Positions 55,083 through 63,745 of a DNA stretch of 64,000 nucleotides are shown piece after piece. The stretch's first letter is position 1, and every line of letters begins with the position of its first letter. The notes under the pieces were generated by a model that was given only the letters and a program-made list of their open reading frames with translations, did not search any database and was not told the DNA's origin. The position numbers and the translations under genes were made by a program. The DNA is from Fischerella sp. JS2 (lineage in GTDB: Bacteria; Cyanobacteriota; Cyanobacteriia; Cyanobacteriales; Nostocaceae), in assembly GCF_032393985.1 (NCBI RefSeq), contig NZ_CP135918.1:434001-498000 (forward strand), given 5' to 3'.

Positions 55083-56072
55083 ATGGCAACAAACAATATG
55101 ACATTTGAACAACAAGTTGTAAAACTAACAAACGAAGAACGAGCTAAGAATGGTCTTGCACCTCTCAAAGAGAATGCTGAACTCAACTATGCTGCTGACG
55201 AATATGCGGAACAGATGTCAGAAACTGGCGTTTTGAGTCATACAGGACCAGATGGTTCTCAACCGTGGGATCGGGCAAAGACTGTTGGTTATGAAGCGCA
55301 AACTATGGGCGAGAACATTGCTCGTGGTCAAAAAACTCCTGAAGAGGTTGTAGCAGCTTGGATGAACAGTCCTGGACACCGGGCTAATATTCTCAATTCC
55401 AAATATACTGAAATTGGCGTTGGTTTTGATGACAATTTTTGGGTTCAGGATTTTGGTAGTGGTGATCTCAATCCTAATAGCTACATCCCAAATTCCTCAT
55501 CTTCTGATGCTTCTGGATCTTCTGAACCAACACCTCAACCTGGTGATGATACTGATACCGTGAGTGGCGAAACGGGTCAGCCACCACAAGACACCCAAGA
55601 TAATAATGTCATCGAGGGTAGCCCAACAAATGATCAATTGAATGGAGGAAATAAAAAAAATCCCCTCATGGGTGATGCTGATGTCGATATGCTGACTGGT
55701 GATCAAGGCAAAAATGTATCACCCGGAGAAAAAGATAACAATGTCTTTAAGGTTGGTGATAAGAACAGCATCCTTGATACTCTTTTTAGTGCTGGACGCG
55801 ATCGCCTAGTATATGGCGCTGTACAAGACAAAGACGTGATTGCTAGTTCTGATACTAATCACAACGGAAGCGACCTACGTCAAATTCTGACTGGCCAGGT
55901 TAATAGCGGTCAAAATCAATTCTCTGATTACCTGAAACCCATAAATATTGGTGGTGATACCACTAGTTGTTCTGACGTATTTGACAATACAAAACTTGGT
56001 GGGTTTGATAATTCTTCTGTAATGCCAAACTTAGATGTGTCTAAATTAACTAGTGGTAACTTCATGAAGTAA
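55083..56072 (+). CDS. CAP-domain protein with degenerate RTX tail, probable type I secreted cargo 3
   Basis: This protein of about 329 residues has a CAP/SCP (PR-1-like) domain at 5-125: LTNEERAKNGLAPLKENAEL, GVLSHTGPDG, MGENIARGQKTPEEVVAAWM and NSPGHRANILNSKYTEIGVG, with both conserved His and Glu residues. A Ser/Pro/Asp linker leads to weakly conserved RTX repeats (NDQLNGGNKKNPLMGDADVD, MLTGD). The C-terminal secretion domain is clearly related to that of cargo 2 (GSDLRQILTGQVNS, NQFSDYLKP, LDVSKLTSGNF) but with many substitutions at Gly/Asp sites, so calcium binding is likely weaker. ATG 55083 is chosen over 55059 because of an upstream gaggat. Confidence 0.83.
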   Translation: MATNNMTFEQQVVKLTNEERAKNGLAPLKENAELNYAADEYAEQMSETGVLSHTGPDGSQPWDRAKTVGYEAQTMGENIARGQKTPEEVVAAWMNSPGHRANILNSKYTEIGVGFDDNFWVQDFGSGDLNPNSYIPNSSSSDASGSSEPTPQPGDDTDTVSGETGQPPQDTQDNNVIEGSPTNDQLNGGNKKNPLMGDADVDMLTGDQGKNVSPGEKDNNVFKVGDKNSILDTLFSAGRDRLVYGAVQDKDVIASSDTNHNGSDLRQILTGQVNSGQNQFSDYLKPINIGGDTTSCSDVFDNTKLGGFDNSSVMPNLDVSKLTSGNFMK

Positions 56073-56102
56073 TCCAGGGAAATAGGAATAAATTGATGCT
56101 AT

Positions 56103-56133
56103 CAGCCAAGGACTTTAATTCTTGGCTGTTTTT
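56103..56133 (+). terminator. intrinsic terminator after cargo 3
   Basis: cagccaag (56103-56110) pairs with cttggctg (56121-56128) and is followed directly by ttttt. It lies 31 bp past the stop codon and closes the cargo gene group. Confidence 0.75.
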
Positions 56134-56138
56134 GGCTT

Positions 56139-56420
56139 TTAACCTTGTTGTAAAAATTCAACTTTTGGTAATAACGGATCAGTAACCATAGCCACACCAC
56201 CAAAACCCCAACGTTTGAGCAAAGCTTTTAGCTGGGAACCAGGAATAGATTCCACACCAAAACGATTCGCTAGTTCTCCCGCGTGGGTGTTGAGATAACT
56301 AAGAGCATCAGAGTGTTCACGAAACATTAATAGGTAACTCACACCCTCTGAGGTGGGATGGGCTGTGAGATAACGACCGTCAGTTTGTGACCTTACCAAA
56401 TAATAAATTTCGGAAAACAT
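56139..56420 (-). CDS. small conserved protein of unknown function
   Basis: This 93-residue soluble protein opens MFSEIYYLVRSQTDGRYLTA and continues SYLLMFREHSDALSYLNTHA and KALLKRWGFGGVAMVTDPLL. The composition and start look like a genuine, well-folded small protein, but I do not recognise a named family. It converges on the cargo 3 terminator and precedes a DppB-type permease gene on the same strand after repeats. Confidence 0.6.
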   Translation of the reverse strand: MFSEIYYLVRSQTDGRYLTAHPTSEGVSYLLMFREHSDALSYLNTHAGELANRFGVESIPGSQLKALLKRWGFGGVAMVTDPLLPKVEFLQQG

Positions 56421-56510
56421 AGTTATTGGTTAATGGTTAGTGGTTAATAGATAGTGGTTAGTGGTTAATAGCCAACTACTAACTACTAACCACTAACTAC
56501 TAACAAATAA

Positions 56511-57557
56511 CTAATTTAAATTTTCTAAACGAATACGAGGGTCAGCGGCTTTAAGCAACAAATCTGCTATCAAGTTACCAACTATTAATAGCACTGCACC
56601 CATTACTAAGCTTGCCATCAGTAAATATAAATCTTGATTTTGTACTGCTTGCAACGTCAATCTTCCTAAACCAGGCCAATTGAAGAAAAATTCAGCAATA
56701 AATGCACCACTTAATAAACCCGCCAACTCAAAACCCAACAAAGTAATTAAGGGGTTGATGGCGTTCCGTAGAGCATGAACGTAAATGACTCGATTTTCTG
56801 GTAGCCCCTTAGCGCGAGCCGTTTGGATGTAATCTTGACGCAGTACATCTAGTAGTTCACCACGAGTAATGCGCTGCAACCCAGCAAAGCTAGTGATGCT
56901 GAGGGCGATGGTAGGTAAAATCATGTGCCAGCCGACATCGAGAATTTTACCAAACCATGTCAAATCAGTGTAATTGATGCTGGTCATTCCACCTACAGGA
57001 AATAGGGGAGTAGTCAATTGAGCAAAAATCAGCAATAACAAAGCAGTGATGAAACTGGGAAATCCTTGTCCAGCATAGCTAATCACTTGTAAAATTCGGT
57101 CTGTAAAGCGATTTTGCTTCACAGCAGCCACGATACCCAACGGAATAGCGATCACCCAAGTCACAATCAAAGAAGAGATAGCCAATAATAGAGTTGCTGG
57201 AACTCGCTCCCAAATCAGTGACGCTACAGAACGTTGGTAAACAAAACTTGTGCCAAAATCCCCTTGAGTGATAATACGCCATAGCCACAGAAAGAATTGC
57301 TCTGGCCATGACTTATCCAAACCAAATTGTCGCCTGAGTTGTTCAATTCTCGCTGGATCGATTTTTGGATTTTGCTGTAGTGTGGATAAAAAATCTCCAG
57401 GAGCAAGTTGAATAATAAAAAACGACAACGCTGACGCTAAAAACAAAGTTAACAGCGCCTGCAATAATCTTTTGATCACATAAAGAAAAGTTTCGCTAGT
57501 AAATATCCTTACTAGCCAATCCCAAAATACTTCCGGGGAAATTCTTGTGGTTGTCAT
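56511..57557 (-). CDS. ABC transporter permease, DppB/OppB type
   Basis: This 348-residue inner-membrane permease of the peptide/nickel importer family has six membrane segments. Its family motifs are FFIIQLAPGDFL near the start, PARIEQLRRQFGLDKSWPEQ, the EAA-type loop REYILDVLRQDYIQTARAKG-like segment (here RGELLDVLRQDYIQTARAKG), LPENRVIYVHALRNAINPLI, and the final LIADLLLKAADPRIRL. The usual DppC partner, ATPases and binding protein are not beside it, so it works with subunits encoded elsewhere. The gene is bounded by tcattagtcctttg-type repeats upstream. Confidence 0.9.
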   Translation of the reverse strand: MTTTRISPEVFWDWLVRIFTSETFLYVIKRLLQALLTLFLASALSFFIIQLAPGDFLSTLQQNPKIDPARIEQLRRQFGLDKSWPEQFFLWLWRIITQGDFGTSFVYQRSVASLIWERVPATLLLAISSLIVTWVIAIPLGIVAAVKQNRFTDRILQVISYAGQGFPSFITALLLLIFAQLTTPLFPVGGMTSINYTDLTWFGKILDVGWHMILPTIALSITSFAGLQRITRGELLDVLRQDYIQTARAKGLPENRVIYVHALRNAINPLITLLGFELAGLLSGAFIAEFFFNWPGLGRLTLQAVQNQDLYLLMASLVMGAVLLIVGNLIADLLLKAADPRIRLENLN

Positions 57558-57671
57558 TTGTCATTAGTCCTTTGTCATTAGTCCTTTGTCATTAGTCATT
57601 TGCCATTTGTTCTTTGTCCTTTGCTATTTGTAACAAGTAGTAACTATTAATCAATGACCAATGACCAATGA
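57558..57671. repeat. short-repeat tract tttgtcattagtcc
   Basis: The whole gap between apt and the permease gene consists of variants of tttgtcattagtcc followed by caatgaccaatgac, a typical intergenic heptamer-type tract of Nostocales. Confidence 0.75.
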
Positions 57672-58190
57672 CTAATATTCAACAAGGCTGACAATCGGCA
57701 CATCTGGCAGATTTTTACGCCCTTGTAATTCTTGTAGCTCGATAATAAACCCAAATCCTACCAGTTCGCAGCCTATTTTTTCTACCAATTTTGCAGTTGC
57801 GCCTGCGGTTCCACCTGTGGCAATCAAATCGTCTACAATCAAAACTCGGCTTTGGGGGTGCAAAGCATCTTGATGTACTTCCAAGCAATCTGTACCGTAC
57901 TCTAGTTCATATTCAATCGAATGTACTGCTGCGGGTAGTTTACCTGGTTTACGGACAGGGATAAAACCAGCTCCTAATTGATAAGCCAGAGGTGTGCCAA
58001 ACATAAAGCCCCGCGACTCCATTCCAATCACGTAATCTGCTTTGAGTCCAGCATCTAAAATTTTTTGTGTAAACAAATCTATGGTGTAGCGCAGCCCTTG
58101 GGGGTCGCGCAGTAGTGTAGTAATATCTCGAAATAAAATTCCGGGTTTAGGAAAATCTGGAATATCACGAATCAGAGATTTTAGGTTCAT
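57672..58190 (-). CDS. apt: adenine phosphoribosyltransferase
   Basis: This 172-residue cytoplasmic purine-salvage enzyme converts adenine and PRPP to AMP. Key motifs are [52 protein letters not shown] and the PRPP-binding loop [19 protein letters not shown] 58190 ([13 protein letters not shown]) gives the standard family length; the longer frame from 58253 adds 21 non-conserved hydrophobic residues. The gene stands alone on the minus strand. Confidence 0.95.
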   Translation of the reverse strand: MNLKSLIRDIPDFPKPGILFRDITTLLRDPQGLRYTIDLFTQKILDAGLKADYVIGMESRGFMFGTPLAYQLGAGFIPVRKPGKLPAAVHSIEYELEYGTDCLEVHQDALHPQSRVLIVDDLIATGGTAGATAKLVEKIGCELVGFGFIIELQELQGRKNLPDVPIVSLVEY

Positions 58191-58643
58191 AAGTAAAGAT
58201 AGCGTAGATGAAGGTGGAGCAAGAAGGCAGAGGGCAAAAATGCTTGTAGTCATAAAATGACAGCCTTTTTTTACTGAATATCCTTTACCTTCTTAACTAC
58301 CCAATTCTCCCGACGGAAATACATCGGGCAGTGGCGGGCAGATACCTGACAAATCGTACACTATTATGTCGTACGCTTTGAATTAGCAATAAATACCATC
58401 CATTGACGATTACCGGAAATTACACCAAGGTAAGAATGAAATGATACTAAGTAAACTATAAGAAACAACTGTGCTTGGAAAACTTGCATTTGTGTATGCG
58501 GAAAACTTTAGGTAGAACGGGTAAGTTAATGTATATATCGGGCAACTATGCCCTGATCACAACTAAACACATGCCACGCCAACTAGGCTATATATCTTAA
58601 ATTAGTTTTACCGACTCTGTCGCAGCCGTACAAGGTATTTATA
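58191..58643. promoter_or_regulatory. 453-bp divergent gap between apt and the DUF3038 gene
   Basis: This is non-coding and must hold the promoters of apt (minus) and of the DUF3038/DUF4335 pair (plus). Apart from minor dyads such as tcgtacactattatgtcgta I see no convincing operator, repeat or RNA gene. Confidence 0.4.
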
Positions 58644-59270
58644 ATGAATGTCTCCGCTAGTTTATCGCCTTATAACAGTCCAATTCCCCAGTCACCGCCG
58701 ATGATTTTGGATACTTTACCTGATCCTGCTATTGAAGGACAGGTCTGCCCTCGTAAAACTAGGGTGCAAATTGACTTAATTTTACTGGCAATTGAAGCTT
58801 TGGAACTTGGTGGTTCAGAAGCCATTTTGTCATTTGCACAAGAGTTGGAATTGAAAGGAATTATTAAAGACAGGGTAAATTTGTGGCGAATGCGTAGCAC
58901 TAATCCCCTCAGAAGAGCGCATAATCGCCGCTCTTTAACAATTATGGAAGCCAAAGCCTTGGTGGTAATTGCTTGCTATTTAGCACGACGCTTAACAGTT
59001 GTGATTCGTCAGTTGCTTATGATATACCAACAACTGGATGAAAAGCAGATTCCCCTGGAACAAAATTTGCGATTATCTAATTACCTAGAACGATTTAGAG
59101 CGCATTTCAAAAGCCGGATGAATCCACGACGTTCAGGGATAATGGCATTAACTTCAGATGAAAAATTAGATGAATTGGCTATAGATTTGCTGGGTAAATT
59201 ACTATTTTGTACCGGTACGGCTGGTATGCAGCGGTTTTGGATAAGTCTTTTTGACGGTGAAGTGGAATGA
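58644..59270 (+). CDS. DUF3038-type conserved cyanobacterial protein
   Basis: This 208-residue, mostly helical protein contains RVQIDLILLAIEALELGGSE, KDRVNLWRMRSTNPLRRA, LTIMEAKALVVIACYLARRL, LRLSNYLERFRAHFK and a C-terminal AGMQRFWISLFDGEVE. It matches the DUF3038 family as I remember it. Its TGA overlaps the start of the next gene (ATGA), and the DUF3038 and DUF4335 genes are regular neighbours in cyanobacteria, so the two products probably act together. No catalytic motif is evident. A membrane span is unlikely, although one helix (IMEAKALVVIACYLARR) is hydrophobic. Confidence 0.75.
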   Translation: MNVSASLSPYNSPIPQSPPMILDTLPDPAIEGQVCPRKTRVQIDLILLAIEALELGGSEAILSFAQELELKGIIKDRVNLWRMRSTNPLRRAHNRRSLTIMEAKALVVIACYLARRLTVVIRQLLMIYQQLDEKQIPLEQNLRLSNYLERFRAHFKSRMNPRRSGIMALTSDEKLDELAIDLLGKLLFCTGTAGMQRFWISLFDGEVE

Positions 59271-60850
59271 ATATTCAACGTAAATATAGTCTACCGAATT
59301 GTACGCTAGTTCTAGAGGGTTTAAGTGATGCTACAAGGGCTGCACAGTTTCAGGAACTGCGTCCAGCATTATCTATATTGGTAAATGCAGAATGTTATCT
59401 TTCAGGTTATACTCAACCACTATCGGGTGGCAGGGAATTTTTTGAAAGTTTGGTTAGGACAGTTAGTGCCTATGCTCAAGAATTTTTGAGTGGTGTTTCC
59501 CACCCCCAAGCACACAATTTCGATTCAGAATTGGTGCAAATGCAGAAAGTTGAAAACAATCGACATCGATTGCTTGTAAATTCAGAAGTTCCCAATTGGG
59601 AAGCTTCACAGCCTAGTCATACTCATGATGGCAAGCAGCCAATTCAAATAGATTTAAATACTGTGCAATTATTTGATTTGGTAGAAGCGGTTGATCAATT
59701 TTTTGCTGATACTCAAACTTTACCAGAGCTATCACTGGAATTACAACCGGTTTCCAAACGCTATGGCTCGACTAGTGAGGTTTTGCTCAAGCAAGCAGTA
59801 CCAGCTACTGTGGGGGTGACTAGTTTGGCAGCAGCAGCGATCGCTTTTGCGATGATACCACCTCCCCCTCCACCACAACCAGCGACACAGCAACAAACTA
59901 ACTCTACAACCTCAAGTGTTACTCCTACAACCCCAGCTACAACCACTCCAGCCGCTACAACCACTCCTTCAAAGTCTACTAACCAACTTATAGCTACAAA
60001 TCCTACTCCAAGTGTCAATGCACAAATAGCTGCGACTCCAGCATTTACTCCCACTCCCACTGTTAATGAACAGATAGCAGCAACACCCGAATTTACTCCT
60101 ACACCCACTTCTACAACTGTTGCTAACCCTATACCGACTTCATCGTCTGTAGGAAATCAAGATTTAGAAGCACTTTTAACTACTGTTCCAGAAATTACAG
60201 ATGCATCCCAGTTACGTGCTTTAAACCGTCAAGTTTATAACCAAATTCATCCCAACTGGAAAAATCGCCAAGGTCTGAAAGAGGATTTAATCTTTCGTGT
60301 AGGTGTAGCGGCAGATGGTGCGATTGTTGGTTACAAAGCTGTTAATCCAGGAGCAAATGAAGCTGTCAACCAAACTCCTTTACCAAATCTAATTTATAAT
60401 CCTGCTGTTCGCCCTCCCATTACCAATGAACCGATCGCTCAATATCGAGTCGTATTCACTAGAGATGGCGTACTGCAAGTTAGCCCTTGGCGGGGTTATA
60501 CAACAAAACCTGATGTTGTCGGAGCAAAAATTACTGATAGCAATCAAGTTAAACAGTTAAACCAAAAACTGTATGATGGTATCCGTCAAAATTGGCGTGG
60601 CAAACCCAGCTATACAATCGATTTAAAATATCGTGTAGCAGTTAACAAAGATGGCATCATTGCAGATTATGAACCACTCAACCAAGTGGCATTTGATTAC
60701 TTTCGAGAAACACCCCTGCCACAAATGTTTCAATCATCTAATGCCTCAGATCCATCAGTGCCAATTAGCAAAGAACCTTTGGCTCATTTCCAAGTTATCT
60801 TTCAGCCCAATGGCAAACTAGAAATTACTCCCTGGCAGGGGTATCAGTAA
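59267..60850 (+). CDS. DUF4335-type membrane-anchored protein
   Basis: In this 527-residue protein the N-terminal domain (about 1-185) starts MNIQRKYSLPNCTLVLEGLS and resembles DUF4335. A single membrane segment lies at about 183-200 (VPATVGVTSLAAAAIAFAMI), followed by a long Pro/Thr-rich linker with imperfect repeats (NAQIAATPAFTPTPTVNEQI). Two related C-terminal domains follow (about 300-412 and 413-527), each with YNQIHPNWKNRQ- or YDGIRQNWRGKP-like starts and ending in a PWRGY/PWQGY motif. It is translationally coupled to DUF3038. The layout suggests a cytoplasmic N-domain and an extracytoplasmic duplicated C-domain. Confidence 0.78.
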   Translation: MNIQRKYSLPNCTLVLEGLSDATRAAQFQELRPALSILVNAECYLSGYTQPLSGGREFFESLVRTVSAYAQEFLSGVSHPQAHNFDSELVQMQKVENNRHRLLVNSEVPNWEASQPSHTHDGKQPIQIDLNTVQLFDLVEAVDQFFADTQTLPELSLELQPVSKRYGSTSEVLLKQAVPATVGVTSLAAAAIAFAMIPPPPPPQPATQQQTNSTTSSVTPTTPATTTPAATTTPSKSTNQLIATNPTPSVNAQIAATPAFTPTPTVNEQIAATPEFTPTPTSTTVANPIPTSSSVGNQDLEALLTTVPEITDASQLRALNRQVYNQIHPNWKNRQGLKEDLIFRVGVAADGAIVGYKAVNPGANEAVNQTPLPNLIYNPAVRPPITNEPIAQYRVVFTRDGVLQVSPWRGYTTKPDVVGAKITDSNQVKQLNQKLYDGIRQNWRGKPSYTIDLKYRVAVNKDGIIADYEPLNQVAFDYFRETPLPQMFQSSNASDPSVPISKEPLAHFQVIFQPNGKLEITPWQGYQ

Positions 60851-61030
60851 AGAGGGGATCGGGGAGCAGGTATGAATCAGTGTAGACGCGTAGCGGCTTG
60901 CCGCAGGCTACAGTGAACAGTGAGTAATATAATTTGATAACTGATAACTGTACAGACGCGATGTTCCTCGCGTCTCTAACTGATAACTGATAACTGAATT
61001 AATTGTCCCCGTGTCCTCAAGCCCCGATTC
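60851..61030. repeat. repeat-rich gap with AGACGCGA hairpin
   Basis: It includes gtagacgcgtagcggctt (60882-60899) extended by gccgcaggctac, gataactgataactg runs, and an agacgcga-tgttcc-tcgcgtct hairpin at 60954-60975. Confidence 0.75.
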
Positions 61031-63304
61031 CTACCTAATCACTCTACCCATATAACTCCCCCACAGTTGAGCAGCTTGAGCGCTACTACCAGATGTAGGA
61101 GAGTTGTTGTCGTTGCCAAGCCAGATGCCAGTTACCAGTTGACGGCTAGGAATATAACCAATAAACCATAAGTCAACGTTGTTGTTGGTTGTACCAGTCT
61201 TACCAGATACAGCGAAATCACCGATCGCAGCGCGTCCACCAGTACCATTTGTGACTACTCCTCGGAGTAAGCGAGTCATAGTATCGGCGATATCTTTTCG
61301 CAGTACGCGTTTGTTGGCTTCGGCATCCTGATCAAAAGAGTAAATTACACGGCAAGTTTTTAAATCCTTGCGATCGCGGCAATCACTACTATCTAAAATG
61401 CGGCTAATAGCATGGGGACGGTTCCAGACGCCGCGATTACTAATAGCGCCAAAAGCACCAGTCATTTCTAAAACATTGACTTCGCTTTGTCCTAGCACTA
61501 ATCCTGGTACTGGATCTAAATTTGATTTGACTCCCAAACGCTTTGCCATCTCTACCACTTTATTTAGCCCTACTTGCCTAGCAACTCTTAAGGCAATGGG
61601 GTTTTCAGACTGGGCAAGTCCAGTAGCAATACTTAAACTTACATCAGAACCTGCCCGACAAGGTTTATAGGTAAAACCCTGCCAGGTTAAAGGAGCGCAG
61701 GAATAACTTGTAGCGGGTGAAATTCCCTGTTCAATGGCGGCAGTGTAAGCAAATACTTTAAAAGTGGAACCAGGCTGTCTTTTGGCTTGATATGCTCGAT
61801 TGAACTGACTCGTTCTGTAGTCTGTACCACCTACCATTGCTCGGATAGCGCCAGTACTGGAATCTAGGGTAACTATTGCTCCTTCTGAAAAGCGAAAATT
61901 TGCCCCAGCATTGTTTACATAGTTGCGTAATGAGGCTTCTGCCTGTTGTTGCATACTAATATCAAGCTGAGTCTCAATGATAAAGTTACCTTCACCCGCT
62001 AAATCTTTTCCCAAGATCGATTCCAGTTCTTGGAAAATATAACTGTAGAAATAGGGAGCGATCGTTTTTGCCTGCTGTTCACAAACTTTGGAGTTGACAT
62101 CTACAGGCGATCGCCTGGCTCGATTATAATCATCCTGCTTGATTTTGCCCGCCTCTAGCATCCGCCGCAGTACGCGGTTACGATACTCTATAATGCGTGT
62201 TCTACTCTGGTTATCGCCGCAGAAATTAAAACTATTAGGACCAGGTAAAATACCCACCAATGTCGCAGATTCTGCCAAAGTTAATTCTTTAGCTGACTTG
62301 TCAAAGTAATACCGTGCTGCATCTTCAAATCCAGAAGTATCTGCTCCTAAAAATACTCGGTTTAAATAAGTCAGTAAAATTGTGTCTTTGCTGTAAAAAG
62401 TTTCTAATTTCAAAGAGACAATCGCCTCTCGTACTTTGCGCCCTAAAGAATCTTGTCTACCCACATAATCACGGAACAAACTACGGGCAACTTGCTGGGT
62501 AATTGTACTAGCACCTTGTTGGACATCACCACTACGGGTATTGATCAGCACAGCTCGTAGAATACCATAGGGGTCAACTCCAAAGTGCCAGTAGTAACGG
62601 CTATCTTCAGAAGCGACTACAGCCGCAGGTAAAAACGGACCAAAATCTTGCAATCGCTTCATGTCTACGTGAGCAGTGTTCCTTGGCTCACGTAATGGTG
62701 TTTCCCCATCACCTGCATACACAACCACAGGAGCGCGAGTCGGGTTAGGTAGGGGTCTAACGGAAAATTTTAGCCATTCAGCACCAATTACTAGCACCAT
62801 CAGGGCGCTTACACCGCCAATACCGTAAGTAGTCCAAGTTGCTGCTTTGACGTACCAAGGGGGTGGGTCGACGTATTGTAGCCTGACTGAGGCAGCTAAT
62901 TCTGGTGGTCCTAAGGTGAGAACATCACCATGACGTAATTCTAGGGATGTGAGCCGACGCTTACCGCGATAAATGCCATTGGTGGAATTTTCATCTTTGA
63001 TCACAAAAACAGGTTGCCGTTGAGTAGAATCGCGCGACAGTGACAGGTGAATTTGGCTGACAACCGGGTTGCGGACAACAATATCGCAGGATTTGGAACT
63101 GCGACCCAGCATATAGCGATCGCCCAACAGCGGATATACTTCTGCTTTATCCGCCCCCGCATCCTGTACCCAAAGTTCTGGTACTCTGGCATTAGGCTTA
63201 AGTGCTAGTTTAGAAAAATCAACCCGAGCTTGAATTGTCTGTACTGCTTGCGTTATCTGACCAAGCAATGTTTGTGGCTTTTGAGGGGGCTTGGGGGAAC
63301 TCAT
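61031..63304 (-). CDS. class A penicillin-binding protein (PBP1A family) with N-terminal FHA domain
   Basis: This 757-residue bifunctional cell-wall synthase begins with a cytoplasmic FHA domain at about 60-140 (YPLLGDRYMLGRSSKSCDIV, VIKDENSTNGIYRGKR) that would bind phosphothreonine. One membrane segment (about 155-175, IGGVSALMVLVIGAEWL) follows. The GT51 glycosyltransferase has ASEDSRYYWHFGVDPYGILR, QQGASTITQQVARSLF and KVREAIVSLKLE. The transpeptidase has QPGSTFKVFAYTAAI (active-site Ser), SEN and SGKTGTTNNNVDLWFIGYIP. The FHA domain suggests control by Ser/Thr kinases, and two kinase genes lie in this window. Confidence 0.93.
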   Translation of the reverse strand: MSSPKPPQKPQTLLGQITQAVQTIQARVDFSKLALKPNARVPELWVQDAGADKAEVYPLLGDRYMLGRSSKSCDIVVRNPVVSQIHLSLSRDSTQRQPVFVIKDENSTNGIYRGKRRLTSLELRHGDVLTLGPPELAASVRLQYVDPPPWYVKAATWTTYGIGGVSALMVLVIGAEWLKFSVRPLPNPTRAPVVVYAGDGETPLREPRNTAHVDMKRLQDFGPFLPAAVVASEDSRYYWHFGVDPYGILRAVLINTRSGDVQQGASTITQQVARSLFRDYVGRQDSLGRKVREAIVSLKLETFYSKDTILLTYLNRVFLGADTSGFEDAARYYFDKSAKELTLAESATLVGILPGPNSFNFCGDNQSRTRIIEYRNRVLRRMLEAGKIKQDDYNRARRSPVDVNSKVCEQQAKTIAPYFYSYIFQELESILGKDLAGEGNFIIETQLDISMQQQAEASLRNYVNNAGANFRFSEGAIVTLDSSTGAIRAMVGGTDYRTSQFNRAYQAKRQPGSTFKVFAYTAAIEQGISPATSYSCAPLTWQGFTYKPCRAGSDVSLSIATGLAQSENPIALRVARQVGLNKVVEMAKRLGVKSNLDPVPGLVLGQSEVNVLEMTGAFGAISNRGVWNRPHAISRILDSSDCRDRKDLKTCRVIYSFDQDAEANKRVLRKDIADTMTRLLRGVVTNGTGGRAAIGDFAVSGKTGTTNNNVDLWFIGYIPSRQLVTGIWLGNDNNSPTSGSSAQAAQLWGSYMGRVIR

Positions 63305-63745
63305 CGGCTATAGAAACCACGGATATTACTGAAAAATCGGCGAATTGCCATCTTGATGTTAGTATTCCACCATTGTACTCATAACGCTATGAAGACGTCG
63401 GCAGCACAGAGTTGTTCCCGATTTTTCTTGACATCAAGATAATATATATCAATATGACTTTGGGCGTTAAATTTTTTACATATGGATGAAGTATCAAAAT
63501 TTGATCTTGTTTCTGTTAGTTTTATCCTTTAAATACGTGAATTGCTTGCATGACGGTAGTTAAAGCTTAAATTTAGAATATTTATTTATACTAAAAGTTT
63601 ATTATAGAATGATTTAATTTTTACAATCTCAATAACCGAAACATGTAAATGTTAAAAAATACATCTACTTTTAGGCAGATTTTATAAAACCTATTGTTTG
63701 ATTTAATGGGCCGAGTATTCTTTGAAGGTGTTGAGGTTAAGTAAT
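63305..63745. other. 441-bp AT-rich gap
   Basis: This divergent region between the PBP gene and the exported-protein gene is AT-rich. A ttgaca hexamer at 63428-63433 lacks a well-placed -10 box. No gene or clear repeat is seen. Confidence 0.4.

Noticed and set aside
59761-60108. Long Val/Gly-rich minus-strand frame
   Set aside because: It is the complement of the Pro/Thr linker in the DUF4335 gene; composition is fully explained by that low-complexity coding sequence.
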